The notes beneath the pieces were generated by a model. The model did not search any database and was not told the origin of the DNA. It saw only the letters and a program-made list of their open reading frames with translations. 20,119 nt of DNA from NCBI GenBank assembly GCA_027729925.1, contig JAQCEB010000012.1, positions 1-20,119 of the forward strand, written 5' to 3'. The DNA is from Actinomycetota bacterium. GTDB lineage: Bacteria > Actinomycetota > Acidimicrobiia > Actinomarinales > Actinomarinaceae. How positions within the stretch are numbered: position 1 is the stretch's first letter; every line of letters begins with the position of its first letter. This document shows positions 6,479 to 14,351 of the stretch, piece by piece. The position numbers were made by a program, and so were the translations under genes.

Positions 6479-9357
6479 GAATCTTCGTTACTACTTTTTA
6501 CAATAAAAATAATTGTATCTCCAGTTGAAACTGTAGCCCCCTGGGCAACATTGGTTCCAATTACTTTACTCTCGCAACCTTGTGTTTCAGTTGATTCATA
6601 GTTTTTTTGTAAAAATAAAATAACATTGCTTTCACGCATAAATTCTTTTATCAAATTTTCTGCTTCCTCAACTGTGTATGTACATGGTGGTATATTTGGA
6701 ATTGCTGCAGAATATTTATTACCAGAAACTTCTAAAATAATTTCTGTTCCTTCTGGAACCTCTTCATCCTTTTCAATACTTTGTGTTAAAACTAACCCAG
6801 GAACTTCATCTGAATCTACAAGTACTATTTTTGGTAATAAATAAGTTGAGAATGCAATTTCTTCTGCATCAAGTACATTTAATCCTAATAATTGGGGAAT
6901 TAGTACTTTAGGAATTTCATAATATTTTTCAATATCACTCGGATCTTCTGGCCAGTCAGCTATTTCTAAGTTTTCTACCACTTTTGTCATAAATTCTTTC
7001 CACATAGGCGCTGGAACTCTTCCACCTGAAACATTAGAAATAACTTCGCCATTAATTTCAACGTTTGTTAAAGGTAATTGTTCTTCAGCAAACCCAACCC
7101 AAACTGAAGACGTGTATTGAGGTATAAAACCAATGAACCAAGCTTCTCTAAATCCTTGATGTGTTCCTGTTTTTCCTGCAATAGGTCTATCATCTAAAAC
7201 TGCTCTTGTACCAGTACCCATCTGTGCTGCAACTTCTAAAGTTTTTCTAACTGCTGCAGCCGCAGCTGGATCTGGTATTGAAATTCTTTGCGAAACAATA
7301 TGTTGATAAATTACATCTCCATTAACATCCTCTATTCTTTCAATTAAGTAAGGAGGAGCCAAGACACCATTGGTAGCAAATGAAGAGTACGCTGAAGCAA
7401 TTTCAATTGGAGTTACAGCACCAGCACCAAGTGTAAGAGAAATTACAGGTTCTAAGTATGAATTTATTCCAATCCTTTTTGCCGTATATGCAAGCTTTTC
7501 ACCTCCAACTTCTGAAGCTAGCTGAGCAAAAACTGTGTTTATGGAGCGACGAGTTGCTTCTTCTAAAGAAATCATTCCTGATGTATCAAGCAATTTTACG
7601 GACCTATTATATTCAGATTTGTCATTACAAGGTTTATAAACTGATTGAGCATCACTATCAATGTCAATTTGTATTAAATTATTCTGGTTCTCAATTTTTT
7701 GAGTATCAGAAATAACTACTGTGCCTTCAGGAAAATTAACTCCGTTTGTATTTTCTTGATAAATAATTTGATTACCATTCTCATCAATTTGACCTAAAGC
7801 TTTTCCCAGTTCAATTAGCTTATCTTTCTCTTCTGGAAAATCATCAAGATTTATTGCAAGCGGAAACTGTTCTAAAAAATCTTTATTTTTTAATTCTTCA
7901 ACATGGTAACCAAGACATTGAAGTTCAATTGACCTGTTTTGTGCAGATATTTTATTTAAATATCTATCTGCAGTAATTGATGTTCCGTAGTTTCTTACAA
8001 CCCATTTGGTTCCTATTCCATCTGGCGCACATGGATATCCACAGTCAATTTCCACAGGACTTCTCGAATCTCTGTAACTAAAAAGCTTATCACCAGCTTC
8101 TAAAGCGGCGAGTAAAGTTATCGGTTTAAAAGCAGATCCCGGATTTCTTTTACCTTGAGTAGCTAAATTAAATTGTTCTTCTTCAAAAGGTAAACCTGAT
8201 GCCATAACTTCTATAGCTCCTGTGTAATTGTTTATTAATGTAATCACACCTGTTGGTTTAGGATCATCTGTTTCATCATTCTCGCTTTTAGGAGGAACCC
8301 AAGTATTTAAAACTGAATTTGCATGTTGTTGTAAATCTAAATTTAAAGTTATATAAACTTTCAGTCCACCACCACCACTGCAGGAAGAATCATCAGATGG
8401 ACATCCAAAGATTTTTTGTTTTCTATCTTCTTTAGTATTGCCAAGCACAGCAAACTGGGGATCGTTTAAAAGTTGTCTTTTTACCTCAGCAACCACATGG
8501 TCTGCTTGGGCAACTTCATCTATTGATTCAACCACATTTAATGGAGCAAGCTTAGCCGAACGGGCTTGGATGGCTACAATAAAACCCTCTTTTAACATTA
8601 CATCCAAAACATCATTTCTTCTTTCTACAACTCTCTCAGGATATTTTCTTGGATTGTAGTAAGCAGGGCTTCTGATAATAACAACTAAAGTTGCAGCTTC
8701 GTCAAGTGTGATATCACGGATGTCTTTATTGAAGTACTCGAGTGCTGCAGATTGAATTCCGTATGCTCCTGCTCCCCAATATATTGAATTTACATAATAT
8801 TCTAAAATCTGGTCTTTTGAATATCTTCTTTCTAGTTCGGCAGCAACAACTGCTTCTGCAATTTTTCTTCTAATTGAAATTTCATCTCCAACGAAAGATT
8901 GCTTTGCAACTTGTGATGTTATTGTTGAACCACCTCTAGTTACTCCTCTTAAATTGTCAACAACAGCACTTAAAATAGCTATAAAATCAACTCCCTGATG
9001 GGTGTAAAAATTACTATCCTCTGCAGCAAGTAGTGTGTTGATTACAAAAGGGGGTATTTCTGACAACGCAACTGGATCACGATTTAATCCATCATGTAGT
9101 TCATCAAGAATTTTATTATCAGCTGTAATAATTGCAGATGGTTCAGATAAAGTGACAAAATTTAATACCATGCCTTCAGCACGAGGTAGAAATTTTTCTT
9201 CTAAAGAATTAACTACACTCATCCCAGACTTTAGTGGTAAAAAGAGAAAGAAACCAACCCATGCAGCTAATAAAATACTGGAAATTAATAAAATGAATCC
9301 AGCAACATATCTAGATCCAAATCTAGTCCTTTCTTCTAAATTATGAATTTGTGCCAT
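6475..9357 (-). CDS. Bifunctional class A penicillin-binding protein with C-terminal PASTA domains
   Basis: A 960-residue membrane-anchored enzyme that polymerises lipid II into glycan strands and cross-links the peptides. Order: cytoplasmic tail; one transmembrane helix (about 18-41); GT51 glycosyltransferase domain with AEDSNFYTHQGVD (catalytic Glu113) and RGGSTITSQ (141-149); transpeptidase domain with the three motifs Ser408-A-F-Lys411, Ser605-I-N607 and Lys729-T-G731; then two PASTA domains (about 818-879 and 885-955). The PASTA tail resembles actinobacterial PonA-type proteins. Unusually, about 135 residues (458-593) lie between the NY that follows the active serine and the ISLEEATRRSIN segment, so SxxK and SxN are 197 residues apart instead of roughly 60. 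All catalytic motifs are intact. The ATG at 9357 has TATCAT 6 nt upstream; a GAGGAG sits 13 nt upstream, which is far for a ribosome-binding site. Confidence 0.95.
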   Translation of the reverse strand: MAQIHNLEERTRFGSRYVAGFILLISSILLAAWVGFFLFLPLKSGMSVVNSLEEKFLPRAEGMVLNFVTLSEPSAIITADNKILDELHDGLNRDPVALSEIPPFVINTLLAAEDSNFYTHQGVDFIAILSAVVDNLRGVTRGGSTITSQVAKQSFVGDEISIRRKIAEAVVAAELERRYSKDQILEYYVNSIYWGAGAYGIQSAALEYFNKDIRDITLDEAATLVVIIRSPAYYNPRKYPERVVERRNDVLDVMLKEGFIVAIQARSAKLAPLNVVESIDEVAQADHVVAEVKRQLLNDPQFAVLGNTKEDRKQKIFGCPSDDSSCSGGGGLKVYITLNLDLQQHANSVLNTWVPPKSENDETDDPKPTGVITLINNYTGAIEVMASGLPFEEEQFNLATQGKRNPGSAFKPITLLAALEAGDKLFSYRDSRSPVEIDCGYPCAPDGIGTKWVVRNYGTSITADRYLNKISAQNRSIELQCLGYHVEELKNKDFLEQFPLAINLDDFPEEKDKLIELGKALGQIDENGNQIIYQENTNGVNFPEGTVVISDTQKIENQNNLIQIDIDSDAQSVYKPCNDKSEYNRSVKLLDTSGMISLEEATRRSINTVFAQLASEVGGEKLAYTAKRIGINSYLEPVISLTLGAGAVTPIEIASAYSSFATNGVLAPPYLIERIEDVNGDVIYQHIVSQRISIPDPAAAAAVRKTLEVAAQMGTGTRAVLDDRPIAGKTGTHQGFREAWFIGFIPQYTSSVWVGFAEEQLPLTNVEINGEVISNVSGGRVPAPMWKEFMTKVVENLEIADWPEDPSDIEKYYEIPKVLIPQLLGLNVLDAEEIAFSTYLLPKIVLVDSDEVPGLVLTQSIEKDEEVPEGTEIILEVSGNKYSAAIPNIPPCTYTVEEAENLIKEFMRESNVILFLQKNYESTETQGCESKVIGTNVAQGATVSTGDTIIFIVKSSNEDS

Positions 9358-9363
9358 ATGAAA

Positions 9364-9369
9364 ATGATA
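9364..9369 (-). promoter_or_regulatory. Putative -10 box (TATCAT) for the PBP gene
   Basis: TATCAT on the minus strand ends 6 nt before the PBP ATG at 9357, the spacing seen at other starts here. A competing reading is that transcription starts further upstream, for example from TATAGA at 9375-9380, and that GAGGAG (9371-9376) is a distant ribosome-binding site. The two readings exclude each other: a start set by TATCAT would leave GAGGAG outside the mRNA. Confidence 0.35.
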
Positions 9370-9432
9370 ACTCCTCTATATTCAAACACTTACTTTGGAA
9401 GATTAATTTCTAGACTTATAAATTCACTAATG

Positions 9433-9438
9433 TACAAT
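9433..9438 (+). promoter_or_regulatory. Extended -10 box (TG-TACAAT) for the citrate synthase gene
   Basis: TACAAT preceded directly by TG (9431-9432) ends 7 nt before the ATG at 9446, which would give a leaderless or nearly leaderless mRNA. TAGACT at 9411-9416, 16 nt upstream, matches the -35 consensus TTGACA at four of six positions. No Shine-Dalgarno sequence lies before the ATG. The 88-bp gap 9358-9445, the longest in the window, holds this box and the divergent PBP promoter and nothing else I can recognise. Confidence 0.5.
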
Positions 9439-9445
9439 TGAATCG

Positions 9446-10492
9446 ATGGATTATTCACCAGGCTTAAGAGGAGTTATTGCAGGTGAAACTGCTATTTCTA
9501 CTGTAGGCAGAGAAGGTACCTCTCTAAGATATCGTGGCTATGATGCTGTTGAACTTACCAAAAAAAACGCATATGAAGATGTTGCTGCACTAATTGTTGA
9601 AAATAAATTAGATGGGTCAGATTTTAAAAATTACTATAAAGCTCACTTTGTTGAAATGTATGACAATAATTTTTTAAATAGTGTTCTTGATGAAATAAAA
9701 GACAAGATGCACCCAATGGACGTTTTAAAAGTTATCACTTCATTAGTAGGTGAATATGAAGGAATTAATAGGTTGGATGCTACTGCTAAACTTTGTGCTG
9801 TAAATTGCTATGTCATTTCAGTACTTAATGATGCGGTTTCGACAAATTTCATAAATGAATATGTTGTTGCTAGCTCTATGCTTAAAGACAACGTTTCTTC
9901 AGAAAAAATTGAAGCACTAGATGATATTTTAATTCTATACGCAGAACATGGATTCAATGCTTCTACATTTGCAACTCGAGTAACTGCTTCAACTAGGTCG
10001 GACTTAACTAGTTCAATAGTATCTGGTATTGGCACTTTAAAAGGCGAGTTACACGGTGGGGCAAATGAAAAAGCGGTAAAAATGATTACTCAGTTTTCAA
10101 ATGTTAATGAAGCCAAAGCTGAAGTTCTAAAGCTTTTAGAAGCAAAGAAAAAAATAATGGGTTTTGGACATGGAGTTTACAAGATTCAAGATCCAAGAAG
10201 TCCGATTGTAAAATCATGGGTAGAGAAGTTAAGCACATCAGAAGAAGCTATTAATAGATTTAAAATTGCAAAAGAAATAGATTCATTAATGGATACTGAA
10301 AAAAAACTTTTTCCAAATGTAGATTTCTATGGAGGTTTGCTTCTTTATGAACTTGGTTTTGATATAGACTTATTCACACCAATCTTTGTTGCTGGAAGGA
10401 TAGCTGGTTGGTCAGCACATTATTTTGAACAACATGATCAAGATGTTCTAATTCGTCCAGCTGCAAAATATATTGGTCCAAGCGAAAGATAA
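9446..10492 (+). CDS. Citrate synthase / 2-methylcitrate synthase
   Basis: A 348-residue citrate-synthase-fold enzyme that condenses acetyl-CoA or propionyl-CoA with oxaloacetate. The three catalytic residues sit in their usual contexts: His203 in GELHGGANE, His242 in GFGHGVYK, and Asp293 in NVDFYGG. The N-terminal GLRGVIAGETAIS and GREGTSLRYRGYD stretch is typical of the short bacterial citrate/methylcitrate synthases. The protein is shorter than most (usually 365-430 residues). Substrate choice cannot be read from the sequence. The PrpD-like gene starting 2 nt after its stop favours a 2-methylcitrate synthase (PrpC) role in propionate use, but in a small genome the same enzyme could also be the main citrate synthase. 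The ATG has a well-placed TACAAT box 7 nt upstream and leads the run to 13671. Confidence 0.9.
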   Translation: MDYSPGLRGVIAGETAISTVGREGTSLRYRGYDAVELTKKNAYEDVAALIVENKLDGSDFKNYYKAHFVEMYDNNFLNSVLDEIKDKMHPMDVLKVITSLVGEYEGINRLDATAKLCAVNCYVISVLNDAVSTNFINEYVVASSMLKDNVSSEKIEALDDILILYAEHGFNASTFATRVTASTRSDLTSSIVSGIGTLKGELHGGANEKAVKMITQFSNVNEAKAEVLKLLEAKKKIMGFGHGVYKIQDPRSPIVKSWVEKLSTSEEAINRFKIAKEIDSLMDTEKKLFPNVDFYGGLLLYELGFDIDLFTPIFVAGRIAGWSAHYFEQHDQDVLIRPAAKYIGPSER

Positions 10493-10494
10493 AA

Positions 10495-11880
10495 TTGGTC
10501 AATAACACTATTGACAATATTATTTCTGAATATTTTAAAAATCCGATAGAAATAACTCAAGAGAGCTTTTTTTCGGCAAAATTAGCACTTTTAGATACTG
10601 TAGGTTGTATTTTTGAAGCTTCGTCACATAAAGAAGTTGTAGATTTCGCTTTAATGAATTTTGAAAATTCTAACCTAACAAACCCATTTAAAACAATTAA
10701 TAATTATAAAAACTTTCAAACAACAGCTTGGTATCTCACAACGTTGACTAGATGGTTTGATTATAACGATACATTTTTAGCAAAAGAGTGGGCTCACCCA
10801 TCTGATAATTTTGGTGCAATATATAGCTATTTTAATTTAAATGATGAATGTAAATTTGATGATTTTATTCGCTCATTAATTCAAGCATATGAAATTCAAG
10901 GTGCACTTTCCCTTGGAACTTCACTAAACCTCAAAGGCTTTGATCATGTTTTCTATGTAAAATTAGCTTCAGGTTCAGTATTTACTTCTCTGCTAAATAA
11001 AGGTGATGAGAATATTATTAAAAGAACGATTAATAATATTCTTCAAGATGGTCCAACTTTGAGAAGCTACAGGCATATACCTAATGTAGGTAAAAGAAAA
11101 AGTTGGGCAGCTGCTGATGCTTCTAAAAGAGCAGTTGAGTTATCGAAAATAAGCCAGTTTGAAGATGAAACTTATTCTGGAATACAAAATAACACTAAAT
11201 GGGGTTTCGAGCAAAATTTTTTAGCCGGAGAACAACTAGAGTTTGGTAAACCGTTAAACGATTGGGTTATCAATAATGTCCTTTTTAAAGTATTGTACCC
11301 AGCAGAGTTTCACGGACAGTCTGCAATTGAAGCAGCTACTCACTTACACAACGAGTTTATTATAAATAAAAACAAGATTGAAAACATTCAGATTACAACT
11401 CATGAGCCTGCAGTAAGAATTATTGCAAATAAAAAAGAATTAAATAACCCTTCTGATAGAGATCATAGCCTTGAGTATATGGTTTCTGCGGCTTTGTTAT
11501 GTGGAAATTTAACATATGATATGTATTTTGACAATTTTAAGTTTTTCGATCAAATTGAGTCATTAAGAAGTAAAATTTTGGTTCAAGAAAGTGATGAATT
11601 TACAAAAAATTATTATGATTTTTCAAAAAGAGATATATCTAATTCAATACAATTAAATTACATTGATGGCACTTCTTCAAATAAAATTACAATAATTAAT
11701 CCAATAGGTCATCCAAGTAGAAGAAAAGAGGCTTTGCCATTTTTACAGAAAAAATTTATTAAAAATATGGATAATTTCATTACTGAAGAAAAAAGTAGAA
11801 AACTTTGGGATGACGTAATGTCTTTGAGTATAGATAGTTCTTTTAATGATTTTAAAAACTTATTATTAAAACATGAATGA
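10495..11880 (+). CDS. prpD: MmgE/PrpD-family dehydratase, probable 2-methylcitrate dehydratase
   Basis: A 461-residue member of the MmgE/PrpD family. PrpD dehydrates 2-methylcitrate to 2-methyl-cis-aconitate in the methylcitrate cycle, which converts propionyl-CoA to pyruvate and succinate. Family motifs seen: RWFDYNDT (86-93), AHPSDNFGA (100-108), with the aspartates and His101 that line the active site in this family; RDHSLEYMVSAALL; and near the end INPIGHPSRRKEALP. The start is a TTG at 10495, 2 nt after the citrate synthase stop; no ATG occurs before residue 54, which would cut into the conserved N-terminus. A weak purine stretch (GAAAG) precedes it. The pairing supports a methylcitrate role, but no methylisocitrate lyase (PrpB) is in the window. 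Related members act on other hydroxy acids (cis-aconitate decarboxylase, MmgE), so substrate is inferred. Confidence 0.88.
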   Translation: MVNNTIDNIISEYFKNPIEITQESFFSAKLALLDTVGCIFEASSHKEVVDFALMNFENSNLTNPFKTINNYKNFQTTAWYLTTLTRWFDYNDTFLAKEWAHPSDNFGAIYSYFNLNDECKFDDFIRSLIQAYEIQGALSLGTSLNLKGFDHVFYVKLASGSVFTSLLNKGDENIIKRTINNILQDGPTLRSYRHIPNVGKRKSWAAADASKRAVELSKISQFEDETYSGIQNNTKWGFEQNFLAGEQLEFGKPLNDWVINNVLFKVLYPAEFHGQSAIEAATHLHNEFIINKNKIENIQITTHEPAVRIIANKKELNNPSDRDHSLEYMVSAALLCGNLTYDMYFDNFKFFDQIESLRSKILVQESDEFTKNYYDFSKRDISNSIQLNYIDGTSSNKITIINPIGHPSRRKEALPFLQKKFIKNMDNFITEEKSRKLWDDVMSLSIDSSFNDFKNLLLKHE

Positions 11881-12748
11881 AGTTTATTTATTGGTTGGTG
11901 GAGAAGCTACAAGACTTCAACCACTCTCTATTGGAATACCAAAAGCATTATTGAAAATTAAAAACAAACCAATAATTGAATACATATTCGAGGAGTATCT
12001 GAAGGTTTCAAATTTTAATTTTAATTTAATTTGTTCTTCTAAGCACAGGGATCAATGGCTGCAATATCAAATCAATTCAAAATTTAGATTCAATTTATTA
12101 GTTGAGGAAACTAAGTTAGACACTGCTGGGTATATAGTACAGAATTTGGAGAGCTTTCCAGAGAAATTCTATTGTATGAATGGTGACTTATTATTAAACA
12201 TCAATCTAGGTCAATTCATTTATGAGGCAGAAAGAAATTTAGTTTCAACGATCGGCTCTATAGAGGTTGATGACCCAACAAGATATGGAGTTTTATCTAT
12301 TTCTCAAAATAATTTGATAAGTGAATTTATTGAAAAACCATCTGATAACAGATTTGGAAATAAAATTAGTGTTGGATTGTATCATTTGCATAAATCTGAT
12401 ATTGAAAAAATTATCGACAAGCTTGAAATACCATGTAGTTTTGAAAAACAATTATTTCCTAACTTAGCAAAAAACTCTTTACTCAAAAATTTTACAGTTA
12501 CTGGAGCAATGAAAGACGTTGGAACCAAAGATTCTTTTATAGAATCCCATTTAAATATTAATGAAAACTACTGGATAGGAAATAATGTGAGTATATCTTT
12601 CAATAAAGTTAGTGTAATAAATAGTGTCATTTTAGATAATTCAACAATAGAAGAAAATGTGATAATAGAAAATTCAATTATTTCAGAGCATTCAATTGTT
12701 AAAAGTGGAAGTACTATTAAAGATATGATCTACAGAGAAACATTTTGA
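11873..12748 (+). CDS. Sugar-1-phosphate nucleotidyltransferase with C-terminal hexapeptide-like repeat
   Basis: A 291-residue nucleotidyltransferase that makes an NDP-sugar from an NTP and a sugar 1-phosphate. The N-terminal signature VGGEATRLQPLS-x3-PKALLKI (8-29) is the nucleotide-binding loop of this family (GGxGTRLxPLTxxxPK), with Ala12 where Gly is usual. Further conserved elements are DTAG (83-86), the metal-binding Asp105 in CMNGDLLLN, EFIEKP (151-156) and the NKISVGLY sugar-binding stretch. The last ~50 residues alternate short hydrophobic units (VSVINSVILDNSTIEENVII), a short left-handed beta-helix as in GDP-mannose or glucose-1-phosphate enzymes. Which base and sugar it uses cannot be told. 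The ATG overlaps the PrpD stop by 8 nt, and the epimerase start overlaps its own TGA. With the epimerase it forms a sugar-nucleotide pair, probably for surface glycans. Confidence 0.88.
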   Translation: MNEVYLLVGGEATRLQPLSIGIPKALLKIKNKPIIEYIFEEYLKVSNFNFNLICSSKHRDQWLQYQINSKFRFNLLVEETKLDTAGYIVQNLESFPEKFYCMNGDLLLNINLGQFIYEAERNLVSTIGSIEVDDPTRYGVLSISQNNLISEFIEKPSDNRFGNKISVGLYHLHKSDIEKIIDKLEIPCSFEKQLFPNLAKNSLLKNFTVTGAMKDVGTKDSFIESHLNINENYWIGNNVSISFNKVSVINSVILDNSTIEENVIIENSIISEHSIVKSGSTIKDMIYRETF

Positions 12749-13671
12749 AAATATTAATTACTGGTGGAGCAGGATTTATAGGCTCTCATCTTGTTGAAGA
12801 ATTAATAAAAATAAAAGAGAATTCTTTATTAGTTATAGATAATTTATTAACAGGTAAAAAAACAAATCTAGACTTTAATCATGATTTTGAATTCATAGTT
12901 GATGAACTCGGCTCAAAAGAATCATTAGAAAAGATTCAAAACTTTAATCCAGATGTCTGTTTTCATTTAGCTGCTCAATCTTCAGTTGTTATTTCAGTTG
13001 AAAATCCTGCATTAGATTTTGAACATAACATATTGCAACCTATAAAGCTTATACAAACATTACTAAAAACAGATTGTAAAAAATTTGTTTTCACTTCATC
13101 AGGTGGAACAATTTTTGGCGAACCCGAAGTCATCCCAACATCAGAAACAGATTTTGCGGGTGAGCCGGAATCACCATATGGAGTCGCAAAAAAAAGGCTA
13201 AATGAACTAATAGAAATTATGCTAGATGATTCAAAAATTAGTTACTCCATCTTAAATTTATCAAACGTTTATGGTCCAAAACAAGATCCCAATGGAGAAG
13301 CTGGTGTAGTTTCTATTTTTGCTAACAAATTTCTTAATGGTGAACAACCTACAATTTATGGTGATGGCAATCAAACTAGAGACTACATATTCGTAAAAGA
13401 TGTAGTCTCTGCTTTAATTCTCGCAGCAGCAAATAATGAAAATTTATTTTTAAATTTAGGGACTGGTGTAGAAACATCAGTAAATGATTTAGTGTCATCA
13501 ATGCAAAAAGAGTTCTCATCAGAAATTGAACCAATATATGCAGAAGCGAGAAAAGGTGAGCTAAAGCGTAGTGTGCTTAATAATAGTCTTGCCAAAGAAA
13601 AATTAAATTGGGAGCCTAAGTTTACCTTGAATCAAGGCATGAAAAAAGTTTTTGAGTGGTTAAAAATTTAA
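12745..13671 (+). CDS. NAD-dependent sugar epimerase/dehydratase (GalE-like, extended SDR)
   Basis: A 308-residue extended short-chain dehydrogenase acting on an NDP-sugar, most like UDP-glucose/UDP-GlcNAc 4-epimerases. The Rossmann nucleotide site is TGGAGFIGSHL (6-16); the acidic VIDNLLTGK segment that selects NAD follows; HLAAQSSV is typical; the catalytic set is TSSGG plus Tyr145-xxx-Lys149 in SPYGVAK; and NVYGP and RDYIFVKDV are conserved in this group. The start is a TTG at 12745 overlapping the upstream TGA as TTGA. It is supported because the protein then begins MKILITGGAGFIG with no spare residues. AGAGA about 7 nt upstream may act as a weak ribosome-binding site. Its TAA stop shares TTAA with the convergent cofE. 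The exact substrate (Glc/Gal, GlcNAc/GalNAc, or a dehydratase reaction) is open. Confidence 0.9.
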   Translation: MKILITGGAGFIGSHLVEELIKIKENSLLVIDNLLTGKKTNLDFNHDFEFIVDELGSKESLEKIQNFNPDVCFHLAAQSSVVISVENPALDFEHNILQPIKLIQTLLKTDCKKFVFTSSGGTIFGEPEVIPTSETDFAGEPESPYGVAKKRLNELIEIMLDDSKISYSILNLSNVYGPKQDPNGEAGVVSIFANKFLNGEQPTIYGDGNQTRDYIFVKDVVSALILAAANNENLFLNLGTGVETSVNDLVSSMQKEFSSEIEPIYAEARKGELKRSVLNNSLAKEKLNWEPKFTLNQGMKKVFEWLKI

Positions 13672-14351
13672 AGAAAAAAATCTTCTGAGTTATCTCTAAT
13701 TAATTCCGATGCTTCAAAATTAACTCCTCTTATAATTGCAACAGGCACGTTAATAGATTTTTCCATAACAAGCTCTGCTGCGCTTGCAAGCTCATCTATT
13801 ATAGCAATCTCTGTTGCTTGTAATTCATTCTTAAATGTATCTAAAGTTCCTATATAGTTAACGATCGGATTAATACCAGATGAACCAATAGCAAAGTTAA
13901 CTTGTCCTTTTCTCCAAGCTCTACCAAAAGTATCTGAAATAATCACTGCTAATTTAATTTGAAAATGAGATTCTAATTTCATTCTTATTGAATGGGCAGA
14001 TTTATTAGGATCTTTTGGAAGTAATAAAGCAAAATTGCTCTCAACATTTGATTTATCTATACCTGCGTTTGCACAAATAAATCCATGTTTAGTTTGAGCA
14101 ATTACTAAATCACCTCTTTTTCTGATTATTTTTACTGTTTCTTCTTTTAACAAATCATTAAAACTAATTTTTTCTAAATTTCTGACCATTCCTTCACTTT
14201 TTGAAACAATTTTTTGAGTAACAATCAAAACATCGTTTTCAACGATTTTATTTTCAGATTTTTCAATAGCGTTGATTATTAAAAGAGCTAAATTATCTCC
14301 ACTTGAAATTTCAGGTATATCAAGTAGGGGCAGGATTCTTATTTCATTCAT
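13668..14351 (-). CDS. cofE: Coenzyme F420-0:L-glutamate ligase, stand-alone CofE
   Basis: A 227-residue enzyme that adds glutamate to the F420 precursor to form the poly-gamma-glutamate tail, using GTP. Motifs across the length match CofE: SGDNLALLI (17-25), VTQKIVSKSEG (44-54), the FICANAGIDKSN stretch (91-102), LPKDPNKSA (111-119), ISDTFGRAWRKGQ (138-150) followed by NFAIGSSGI, and ELASAAELVM near the end. Mycobacterial FbiB is about twice as long because a nitroreductase-like domain is fused at the C-terminus. Here that domain is absent and the next gene is convergent, so this is the stand-alone form. The ATG at 14351 overlaps the upstream cofD stop by 8 nt, indicating one operon. Identification is secure. 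The tail length it makes cannot be inferred. Confidence 0.95.
   Translation of the reverse strand: MNEIRILPLLDIPEISSGDNLALLIINAIEKSENKIVENDVLIVTQKIVSKSEGMVRNLEKISFNDLLKEETVKIIRKRGDLVIAQTKHGFICANAGIDKSNVESNFALLLPKDPNKSAHSIRMKLESHFQIKLAVIISDTFGRAWRKGQVNFAIGSSGINPIVNYIGTLDTFKNELQATEIAIIDELASAAELVMEKSINVPVAIIRGVNFEASELIRDNSEDFFL

Noticed and set aside
9035..9346. Antisense open frame across the PBP N-terminus
   Set aside because: It lies opposite the transmembrane and GT51 start region; composition is that of a reverse-complement shadow.
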